NCBI GenBank assembly: GCA_964036295.1
Contig: OZ038463.1
Span: 13,724,069-13,788,068, forward strand
Origin: Plumapathes pennacea
Lineage: Eukaryota; Cnidaria; Anthozoa; Antipatharia; Myriopathidae
Reading direction: 5' to 3'
DNA length: 64,000 nt
Shown: positions 39,901 through 51,900 of the stretch, in pieces
Position numbering within the stretch: the stretch's first letter is position 1
Layout: each line of letters starts with the position of its first letter
The notes under the pieces: model-generated
What the model was told of the DNA's origin: nothing
The model's input: the letters and a program-made list of their open reading frames with translations, nothing else
Databases searched by the model: none
Program-made: the position numbers and the translations under genes

Positions 39901-42900
39901 AAGAAACGCATTCAGTTAATAAAAAAATAGATAAGTATTGAAGCGAAGGCTGGATTAATCGTGGCCTCTGATTAGAAATAAATGTTCGAAGTCAAACTGC
40001 CAAAATCGATTGTGCATAAAAAGATATGTCACGCATTACTCAGCTTTTCTTGCCGGCTGACACTTTTGCTCCTAAGCTCAAAATGCAGAGACGCTCAACC
40101 TTCAAGAAGCAAGTGTATGAGTGTTGTAGTGATAATTTATAGTTTAGTCAGGTTTCATTGGAGCAAGGTGTCAAAAGCGAAGTTATCTATGCTGTGAGAT
40201 ATTTTTCTGGTGAGAAACTGAAATCTCTCTTGAGAGTTCCGCTCTTGTCCCTTCTGTCCATTTTAGTATATTCTGGTCTCCACGCAACTCACGCCGCGAG
40301 CTCACTGGCAACGCCAAATCAGCTGGGTCCCTGCAACTTCATCGTTCTAGAAAGCTCGCCATTTCTGGCCGTTGGTACTTTTCCCGGTCGTCTTTGCACT
40401 ACAGAGATCTATTTAAACTAGATTACCCTTGACGGGTTCAACTAGCGATCCAATTCTTAAAACGTCCTTCCACCCTTCGAGTTTCGTGCACATTGGAGGG
40501 TCTGGGTACCAGATTGCTCAGATTTTGCGCAAACAAATTTCTCTTACTTTGGTGCAAAAAATTAATCCCGATCAGGCAGTATAACATATATGGGCGACCT
40601 TACAGCGGCCACGCAGCTTTGATTATACTACAGACGACTAATTCGTCCAGACGCATTAGTCTTCTGACTGTTAAGTTCGACTGGTATAGAAACGAGTCGG
40701 AGAACTCACTCCATGCACGCTGCTTTTTTTCCGAGATTTCTTCCCTCGTGCCGCCATCTTGAAACTGTCAAATATCTCGATTTGATACTGAAACATACGC
40801 TTCTGGTCTCCAGTTAAGTTCGACTCGTTTCTATGCTAGACGCATTTTTCGTCTGAGACGAATTAGACGTCTGCTAAGTGCGTCTTTCAGTCGCACTTAA
40901 CAGACGCATAAAAATTTAAGTGCGTCTGCCCTGTTTTCCGTTTTTATACTAGACGAATTAGTCGTCCGAGACGACTAATGCGTCTGAGACGAATTAGTCG
41001 TCTGTAGTATAAAAACGGCAAATAGCCCAGAATGAAACAGGCCGACTGGAAATTTAGAAAGCTTGGTAGAAGAAACGCAATTTAGAAGACGAAAAACAGG
41101 TAAGTAATGAAGCGCAGGCTAGATTAATCGTGGCCTGCGATTAGAACAAATGTTCGAAGTCAAACTGTCAAAACAATTATGCATGAAAATGAGATATGTC
41201 ACGCAATTACTCCCAAACTCAAAATGTAGATTCTCTCATCCTTTTGAAGCAAATGTACGAGTGTTGTAATTATAACTTATAGTTTAATCAGGTTTATTTG
41301 AGTAAATCAAAAGCCAAGTTCCCCATACTGTATAATATTTTTTCGGGTGAGAAATTCAAAGAGAAAATTGAAGTTGATCACTCTCGCTCTAGTCCAGAGA
41401 TTGCTTATTCAACAATTCATATGGTGCGTGCGGACACTTGCCACACCAAACTTGAATCCCAGCATCTGTCGCGTTTTCACGCGACAAAACTTGTTGCGTT
41501 TGAATTTGCAGTTCACAGCCAGCCGTGGCGAATGCCTCGTCCCCAATGCAGCGCATCCCGTGAAATACGCTGACTTCAGATGTTGATATTTTGGGCTAGG
41601 AAGCTCCAAATCGCATGAAAATTGCATCAAACGAAAGCTAATTTCAACTGGGGCGGTCAGCGGCGCATCTAAACGTGGCAGTTCCTTTTTGAATCGGAGA
41701 AACCCATCCCTTCCCCACCCCACTGAGGCGAAATACGTAACAATGGTGAATGCATGAATGGCGCAAGCTCATACCGCACGTCGCTGGGAAAGACCGGAAG
41801 CAATCGTGGACGCAAAATGTCCGGAATTTCTGGCGATGTGTACCTTGCACACTGCTGTCTGCCATCTGGACCACATGAGATTCTTCAGCCAGCGATTACT
41901 TACTCAGTGCATTAACTCCGAATAAGACATTAAAAACGTTCTGTTGTAAATTGTTTCCATCCTTTGGACCGCTTCACTTGCAATGTCTATTTATCACAGT
42001 CTGCTAACTTGATCCTAATTCGATTCCGGTTCCTAACTCGATTCCTATAACTCAAATACTAACTCGGTTACTTCCTAATTTGGTTCTAGCTAATTCAGTT
42101 CCTAACTCGAATCCTTACCTGAAAGTTAGGTACAAATAATTAATAATATTGGGACAATATTATTGTCCTCTGTCATCTTTAATTAAACTATACTACCTTT
42201 ATTTAAATTAGTTTTACTACAATTTCAGGGGTTTTGTGTAACACTTAGGGCACGTTTGATTGGGTCTATTCCGGAATAGGAATAGCGATGTTGATCAGTA
42301 AAATGCTTTGATGTGCAACTGACTTGGGTAAAGATGCATCAGGAGTGTTAAAAATGCTAGCGTAAAGGTTTTTAAAACCCGCAACAAGCAACACTTTGGA
42401 TCATTTTAGCTATTCCTATTTCGGAATAGAGTCAATCGAGTGTACCATATTTAACTGTTTGTTATCACCATGAAACCCCCCAATGGTTATGTTTTTCTTT
42501 TCACGCCATGAAAGTCCCTTGTAAGTGAACACATTCCCTTGGGTTGCCAATGTTTTTGCCCATGAATTCCGAAAATTGAATGTGCTTAATGTGTTTGAAT
42601 GAAAGTTCTATACCATGAAATATCCATGACAGTCATGGTACACTGGGCTTGTGCCTTAGGGATCAAATTGCCACATTGTCAGGAGTCACATTTTTGCCAA
42701 GTACTGTACAGTGTGAAACCCTGATATAAAGATGTGCCAAGGGACTGGTAAAATTAGATTGTTATATTGGGAGATTGTTATAAATGAATTCCTGTATACA
42801 CTATTTGGCGGAGAAACAACCAAAATCATCGTTATATTGGGGTAGGGTTAATAAATATTTTTCCATGTAGAATTAATAAATGTGCATATGACTTTGAACT

Positions 42901-45900
42901 GTAATGCCCATTATGTATTTTATTTAGTTCAATATTGCATTGTTATTGAACGTTAGAGAACCAAAGGATTAAAGTAGTGATGTCACTTCTGTTGAATTCT
43001 TTGGCATTCCTTTTTGGTCGTACAGTGATTGATTTTATCATTATATCGGGGTAATTTACATTTGGGCTGCTAGATTGTGACTGCTACAGTATATCAGGGA
43101 TATTGCTATACCGGGGATAATGTTAAAACAGGTTTCTGTCCCATACATTTTACTGTAACATTGGCTGGGCTGAAAAATGTTGATCGTTATACCAGGAAAC
43201 ATTGTTAAACCAAGGATCATCATATCGGGGTTCCATTGTATACCACAAATTTACCATAATATTTGGAGCCATTAAGGGCCTTAAGGAGAGTGGACATATT
43301 CGACCGATTGAACCGTCAAATTATTTTCATTTTTAATAATATTTTATTAATCTTAATAAACATATTGTTTGCTTCAAATCTGTTAAATACATTTTAGGAT
43401 GAACTATAATTTTGATAATTTTGAAGCAGGAGATCTCAGGAAGCTTTTTCAAACTTTTCTTGGAGATCCACTCGCTTTTACAATTTTGTATACTATATCT
43501 TGAGTGACAGTGATAATATGTCAAATTTCAATAAACAAAATATACAAAAGTCAAGGCCAAAAAAGAAAATAAACAAAATAGCACAAAAACAAAAATTAAA
43601 CAATATATTTCTAACAACTGTTGTTTTTCTTGTGGATAGTTCACTTAATTGCTGTTAACTCGTAAAACCTGGACAAAAGTACAACTAATTATTACTGTAA
43701 GTGTTATGCCAGGAAAAAAGTTTTTTCCCCGAGCGAAGTGAGGGAAATAATCACAACGCTAACGCAGTAGTATCGCATCATTCGGAGACTTCAAGCGTGT
43801 CGCCATCTCGAAATTTAATGTTCGTCTGTCAGTCTGTCAGTCTGTTAGTCTGTCAGTCTGTCGTACGACCTCGTCCCTAGTTCCTATCGCTGCTTAACCA
43901 ATAACAAAGACCGGATCGATCACGTGTGGCCCTGTAGTTTTACTCGCAATAAGAGAAATTAGATACAGAGTATCGTAGCTGTGTTTACGAAAATGAAAAA
44001 CTGGAAAACTTGAAACGCAACAGCCTCGCGAAGCTCGTCTTCAAAAGAGAAGGGAACAGGCACGGGCAAGGCGAAATCGTGAAACGATCGAACAGCGCCA
44101 AGTACGTCTATAGAAAAGACGACAAACATGTTATAACCGACAGCATCATGAACGGAAGCGTGCCGAAAAAACGGCTCCGCAAAGGGAACAGCGCTTGCAA
44201 GCAAATGGGGAGCTTCAGACACCGTTTTGTGTTAAACTCGGATACTTATTTAGAAAGGACAAGCAACAAAGGTTAGTCAGTGGAAATCGAACAATCACCG
44301 TGACAAATATATTCTGTATCCCTTATAGCCTGTAACTCGATCACTTCAAGAATGTATTAAAATCTGTATGCTGATCATTTTCCCTCGAAGTATTGTTTTA
44401 ATACGCTTCTGTCGCCAGTTTCGGCTACCGTATTCGCTCAGAGCAATCGGATTTTGGTGAATGATTCAGTCAGATGTCCTATTTTTCTGTAATCTGACTC
44501 GCGGTGATTGCAGCGAGAATCGTTCACAAGCCTTTAGAAGTATGACTAGGTCTGAAGCCCGTGTATAATTTGAAGTAAACCGTTCAAGTTTTGCTTTGAT
44601 TCTGGGAGAAATCATGCTGTTTTGAGCGGGTTTACATACAAAACAATTCGAGCCTATTAAATATGCATTCCCGGGGTTTGGTGCATGCAGTCCAGAGTAA
44701 AAACAAATAGCACAGGAAGCCTATTTAATTGTACTGCCTATAAATTCTAAATTGGAAAATCAGTGTTCCTTTTTCCGTTCTATGACGGCCGACCAACTTC
44801 AAAATTTAAGTATTAAATTTTGAGAACGGCAGACTGTATGAATTAATTTGACGTGCCGACCGTGGGAAATACGTACTTCGTCACGCAATCGACTCTTTTT
44901 TCAACGCAAAAGTATAACACACACCTTTCTTTTTCTCCTTCCTTTGCGTGTAGCACTTGACGTGGCCAGAAATAGCGGACACGCATGCGCATTAGGGGCT
45001 GCAATTCATTTGGCTTTCAGTGTAAACTAAACAAGAGACTTTACTATGGAGATGGACACAAAAATCATCGTACCTTTGAACTAGAGACTAAATAGCAAGC
45101 TGTTCAACCGGATTCTCTTATAATACAAGGATACCGAAAATATTAACACAAAATCAGCAGCTGTCCATATGTACTTCTTGCGTTTTTCCAATGTAAAGAT
45201 GCAAGACACGTCCAAGAGACAACAGTATGGGAGACAAGCTGAAAACGGCATATTGGATGAGAGTAGCTGACCGTTTTGCCTCGAAGGTGTTAAAATATCG
45301 AAGCTGTTCAATCGGTTCTTACTTCGAGAAAGGTCATTCTTCTGAACAAACTTAATGGTAACCCTCGGCACTTTGTATCTCGTGCGTTTTTGGATTATAA
45401 AGATGTGTTTTGTTGAATTTAGCCGCACAATCACTCGATACGCACGCTTAGTGAAGCAAGGTTCGATGCTACTCGCGATCGGTTCTAGCTACCTCTGATC
45501 GGCCTCAGCGATCGACCAAGTTGTTCAAAACAAACTGTGTAGCCTTGTGAATAAACCATCCTGCAAAGTGAGTTTAGGATTTGTTTTGGGAATTTAATGG
45601 GGCTTTGAAAGAGATGTCGCTAATCGTGGCGCATAAATACGGTTGTTCAAGAACGGACAAGGAAACTCTGTCCAGCAAAGCAGGAGCTGTTTTAATACCG
45701 CTAAATTGTAAGACTTGTTCATCCTTTCTTCTAACTTCAGCATAGAATTTGCAATTAAACTACAGCACCAAGTTTTACAAAACTGACCCTGCGTGTCACC
45801 AGTCGCTTTAAAACATTTCAACTTTTTTATTCGCGGCATGCTGTTTCCAATAATCACTACAATCTCGGAACAGTTTTTCAGCAATCGCAGTGGTCGTAGC

Positions 45901-48900
45901 AATCCAGCGGTCTCTGAACACTTTTCTGAGCGATCGCAGTGATTGATCGTAATCCGGCATACTTCAGCTAATTGAACGTTTGGTAACAAACTGCTGCCCG
46001 CGATTTTGGGCGGGAAAAGCTGCCGCGGACGCACATTGTGGCGGGAATTACTCGGGCCTTTCCAGCTTCCTGATTGGCTGTTTTCAATGGTTAAATGCCT
46101 AAATTAGCGTGAAAAACAACCTAAAGCGTAAAAAAATGTCGGAAAAACCTCTTCTTTGCGAGAAAGTAGATGCCCAACTGTGCAACTGGAGATAATCGAC
46201 TTTCGCATTAGCCGCCATCTTGTTTTTGGTGGAACGGGGCCCGCTGACAATGTTGCAGGCTCAGAATGTCCGCTATTTCTGGCCATGACTTCGAAGAAAA
46301 GATTGAGTCAATATTTCGGTAAAACAAAGGCTACTCTTGTTGGGAGTACCAAAGTAAAAGTCCCATCAATGGCAGAGCGAGGGGGTATCTGCGATTATCG
46401 TATTTCTAGTAGTAAAATATTCAATTTTCAACAAACTAATATTTGAATCGTTGATATATATCTACGATGATTCGCTGTTTTTTTTAGTTCGTGAATTGAG
46501 AATGCATTTGCGAGGTATTGTAATCACTTTGCTTCCCTACTTCCCTCTGTTGTCAACAATGGATTTCCAAATAAAGCAGTTGCAGTTTTCCAAATTTGGT
46601 CATGATCAAGATCGCGTTAACAAGGTGTGTCGTAATAACACAATTCATAATACTCATAATTTTGGCTGTGTTATATCGCCTTACTTGGGGACTCCAAGCG
46701 TGTCGCCATCTCAAAATTTAATGTTTGTCTGTCAGTCAGTCAGTCAGTCAGTCTATCTGGCGTACGACTTTAGGCGCGGTTACCCTGCATAACCAATAAC
46801 AAAGGCCGGATTGATCACGTGTGCCCTGTAGTTTTACTCGTAACTAGACTGGCGTTGCCAGTGAGCTCGCGGCGTTAGTTGGGCCGAGAGCAGAATAAAC
46901 TAAAATGGAAAGCAAGGACAAGAGCGGAACTTCCGGGAGACTTCCAGTTTCTCACCAGAAATATATCACACAGTATAGAGAACTTGGCTTTTGACACCTT
47001 GCTTAAATGAAACCTGATTAAACTATAAAGTTATCATTACAACACTCATACACTTGGTTCTTAAAAGGTTGAGCGACTCTGCATTTTGAGCTTAGAAGCA
47101 AAACGGTTACCCACCGAGTAAATCTGAGTAATGCGTGACTTGTCTTTTTATGAATCAATTTTGACAAAGTTCGAACACTTAATTCTAATCAGAGACCACG
47201 ATTATTCCAGCCTTCTCTTCAATACTAGTCTGTCTTGTTTTTTAACTGAATGCGTTTCACTTTCGAGTATTTGTGCTTTGTAACAAATATAAAATTGAAA
47301 GCGAGGAATGTAACACGAGCCCAACAAGAGACTTGTTTACAATATTATTGCGGTTTTGTTCACAGCGTGTTCAGTCCATTTGTGACTGCAAACTCAATGC
47401 TCGGTACTATTTCGGTGTATTTTTCATTTCTAGTATACACACAGGGCAGCCCAGGCTCCGAGGGTCTGTCTGTCTGTCTGTCACACAGTGATATGTGATA
47501 CCTTTGTTATTTCAAAAGAACACGACCTTTGGCAGTTATAAAGAAATGTATGGGGATTTTGGTTGTTCGCCGAACGGCGGTCTTTGGCAACGATTGAACT
47601 TAAAAACCGGCTAAATATGTTTAGTTGCGCGTCATCTTACCTCTCTCCGAACTTCAGCTTGCTGCCGCTCGCTGGAACCGGTAGCTGGAACCGGTAAAAA
47701 TTTCGGGGCGAAATTCTGACATCTCTTCTTATGCACAATCGAATTTGACTGTTATTTCTAATCAGAGGCCACGATCAATCCAGCCTTCGCTTCAATACTT
47801 GTGTGTTTTCTTGTATTAACTGAATGCGTTTTTTCTATCAGGCTTTCGAGTATTCGTGCTTTGTAACAAATATAAAATTGAAAGCGAGGAATGTAACACG
47901 AATCATGTTTAAAATATTTTTGCGGTTTTGTTCACAGTGTGTTCACAGTGTGTTCAGTCCATTTGTGACTGCAAACTTAATACTCAGAACTATTTCGGTG
48001 TATTTTTCATTTCTGGTATACAATGACCATTGCGAAACAAAGGCTACATGATCGAATGAAAGAAACATTTCAACAGGCAATGTACGATAAGCAGAAGAAT
48101 TTTAAGAGCCGGGGCAACAGATGTCATGTACAGAGTGAAGCATAAATCGCCATTGTTTTGCGTCTAAAGCTCATCGTAGCTTTGGTTTCCGTTTTCGGCT
48201 TGTTTTCTTCCCAGAAGTATTTCGTGTCGCCACAGAAAGTTTCTTCGGGACTAAATATTTAGCGGCTACAGAGATATTTGCAATCCCCCAGCGGTATCCA
48301 TCAAACATCTGTTTACGGCTATTCTCAAAGCTTCCGCGGTGAACTAAAGAACGCAAGCCAAAATCGTTCCCTAACATCCAGTTTATCAGTGCGTGTTCGG
48401 CACAAACCCAAACGGTGTTGAGTTTGGATTAAATGCAGCTAACAATTACACACAAGTACCAAGCAATTCATAGCTACACTCGAGTTGTTTAACGAAGTCA
48501 ATTACGTCATTGCATATCACGTGATAATCTGAACCAATCACCGTGTGTTGATTCTCGACCGACAAAAAGGAAAAATATAAATAAATAAAAACTTGCGTTT
48601 TTAAGCTCGCGTTGGGCCCCAGGCCCCCGCGAGCAATAAGAGAAACAATCAGATTAGAACGAAGCAACAATATATCGTAGCTGCGTTCACGAAAATGGGA
48701 AACTTAACTGAAAAACTTGAAACACAACAGTCTCGCGAAGCTCGTCTTCAAATAAGAAGGAAACAGGCACGAGCAAGGCGAAATCGTGAAACAAGCGAAC
48801 AGCGCCTAATTCGTCTCGAGAAAAAGCGACAATCCTGTCATGATCGACAGCATCATAAACAGAAGCGTGCCGAAGAAACGACTCCGCAGAGAAAACAGCG

Positions 48901-51900
48901 CATGAATGCCAATCGAAAGCGACATGAACAGAAGCGGATAACGCAGACAACTCCGCAGAGAAAACAGCGCACGAATGTCGATCGAAAGCGACATGAACAG
49001 AAGCGGGTAACGCAGACAACTCCGCAAAGAGAAGAGCGCTTGAAAGCAAATCGGGAACTTCAGGAGAAAAAACAAGCCGAAGAAAATACTCCGCAAAAAA
49101 AGCAGCGCTTGAAAGCAAATCGGGAACTTCAGGAGAAAAAACGGGCCGAAGAAAAGACTCCGCAAAGACAACAGCGTATGAGTGCCGATCAAAAGCGTCA
49201 TAAAGAGAAGCGGTTGACACAGACAACTCTGCAAAGAGAATCCAGTCGCCAGCGAGTAGCTTCTCGACGTAGCAATGAATCGTCTGAACGGAGTACCCGC
49301 AGGCTTCAAGCTCAAAATGAAGCCAACTCTCGACGCCGACAACAGCGTGCTGCAGTTAATATCGAAGAACGTCGCAGCCGAAAACAACAATGTTTGCATA
49401 ACCGTGGGTGGGCAAATCCAGAAACTCCTCCATTCCACGAACAAGAGTGGGTACGGGAGGAACTCATTGCCTTTCACAGCTTTGAGGAAAATCTCCGACA
49501 CTTACACTGCAAGGTATGCAAAGAAACATGGCCGATCACCAACCGAATTAGTATGCCCGAGCAGAACATACCTGCACCAGGTGCAAGCGCGACAAAAAGA
49601 CTTCATGTCGATTGTTCTCGGCTGCAAACGACATGGATCCTGGGACAGTGTCTGCAGAACTACAGGACCTCACAGAAGTAGAGGAAATGCTGATCGCCAG
49701 AGCTTTCCCCATCAATAATGTGTGTTTACCGGAAACACGGCGGCCAGCGTGGGTACAAAGGTCATGTCCTCAACTTGCCACAGGATGTTCAGGGATTTCT
49801 CAGCACTCTTCCAGCCAATGTGAGTGATCTGCCCGTTCTTATCATCAGGAAGCAAGGGGCAGGTAAGAATTGAAAACTATTCTGTATGGCTTTTATGGTT
49901 GTGTTTACATTTTTGGCCTCTGTGTATTGATGGCCAAATTTTGAACAATTATGAATTAATTAACAAATAAACCAGCTTCAAGCGTGCTCCGTTCAGAAAT
50001 AAAGCACGCAGCAAGTGACGAGAGCACGAAAGAAGTGTAGGGAGAAACGCGAGCCGAAGGCGAGCGTTTTTCCCCACTTCTTGAGTGCTCTCGGCACTTG
50101 CTAAGTGCTTTATTTCTGAACGGAGCACGCTTGAAGCTGGTTTATTTGTTTTATAACATAGAACTTCAAAACTTTCACAATAAAGCTGTCTTTATTCATC
50201 AAAATGTTGGAATGCTAACAGCGATGAAAAAATAGATTCTCCTAAACGGCTCGGTGGTCCGAATTGCCAAGTCAACCAGGCCCTCTGTTCTATAAAATTA
50301 GACAACATCTCACAGTAAAGAACTATATTTCCTGTAGAACTTTGGACTACAAGTACATGAAATCATACAGTCGGCTAGTGCATAAAATGCAAATTTGAAG
50401 GGAATCAACAAATGCTCCAACGGACGACTCGAAAATTGTGTGAATGAAAACTTACCGATTTCTTGACTCTACCTCGTAGTACAATCATTTGAAGTCCGTC
50501 CGAAAATTCTTCAATCATTTTTTGCAGTCACATCGTCGGAAATTCTTTCTCTTGCATCACTACAAACACGTCTGTTCGTCTGTCTTCGCCGTTCATGTTC
50601 AGTGATTGCTCACGGCTGATCTTCTTCAGCTGAATGATTTGCTCTCTCCTTCCTTGTTGAAGCATTCAACTCCATTCAAACAAACCACTGATGTAATTGT
50701 GACTCCCAAATATGCTGTACTTAGGGACAGTGCTTAAACCGAGTCGCTTTCCACGACGCTGACAAGAAACTTGCCGTTCTTCGACATAGATTTTCCCTCT
50801 CCAAACTGTTGAAGTGTTTTTTGATGAGGTCACGTTCTTTACCGATTCACGGTGAATCGTACTAGCCGGTGCCTTCACTTAAAGACAAATTTTATCTCGA
50901 AGTTGGGCATTGGTGACTCCATTCTCGCATTATTTTCTCTTTTTTGCCAGAGGATGACGTAAGCGTGGTTTATAACTTATAAACCACGGGTAAGTGTGGT
51001 TTATACTCTGGCAAACCACGGTTTTCGACCAATCAGCGCGCGGCTTGTATCGTGACTATGTTATAATTGCAATACGGCCATTCTTTGTCATTGTTTATTT
51101 TCAACGAATAACAGCTGAACATTAAGGATGCATGGTGAAATTTTGTTTTATCTGAATTCCTGTTGTACAATCTCTTTATCACACATTCTTCAACTAAATA
51201 TTGCTATCACCTGCGTGTACTGTGAAACACTTTACAATGTACTCAAGAATTTAGGACCTATTCGTGTTAACATTCCAGGACAACAAGTATTTATTTACAG
51301 TGCGTCAGATGCTTTGCAGCATCCTTTCAAGATTTATGTCAATTGTGGATTAATAGTACAGGTTAGCTATGAAAGTGCATTGTAACATCACTGTGAATTA
51401 TCTCATGATCCTCTTGAAAATTTGGTGCCTTTCTGATTTTTGTATAGGAGCAAACAGAGAGGTTCCTTGGCTAAACCTACACTTCAGTCCAAGTGGAAGT
51501 TCAATTTCTGTGTTGTTTATAGGTAAGTACTGTACAATAAATTGCAACAATATGTAGTGAAGACAAAAACCTGAATATGTGTTTTCATCTCCAAAAAGAT
51601 CATGGTAAAGGAAATGTTCAAGTGAAGAAATCAGGCTGAGAAGTCAACTCCTGTGCAGTTAAAGGATCCTCATATACCACGTCACTGACATCATGAAAGT
51701 GTAAGATTGTCAGGAGCCAAAAATGAACTCGATGGGGATGTCTCTAACAAGAATGCCAAAGGAAAATGTTCTCAAGGACACTGGCCTGTATACTCTGTCA
51801 AGTAACCCCAAGAGAAATTATTATATAATTATTATATCTGGGTGTTTTCTTAAAATTTAGAATGGTACTGTATTGTGCTCAAGTGGACGACATGCTCAAT

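Larger units (their letters stand above)
46660..49865 (+). mobile_element. Helitron copy E, ORF-bearing relic
   Basis: 46660-46840 matches the 5' part of copy D (CAAGCGTGTCGCCATCTC; (GTCA)n; GTTTTACTCG). The match resumes at about 48628 (CGAGCAATAAGAGAAAC) and leads into the Helitron ORF at 48695. The 46841-48627 stretch is therefore an insertion of other repeats. The 5' terminus and the 3' half are missing; the relic ends at about 49865. Confidence 0.7.

Noticed and set aside
44010..44276. 88-residue open frame as a separate small gene
   Set aside because: It is an out-of-frame reading of the decayed Helitron ORF start; the related copy at 48695 shows the true frame.
45594..46034. 146-residue minus open frame as a transposase exon
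   Set aside because: No DDE/D motif, zinc finger or recognisable similarity; codon content looks random.
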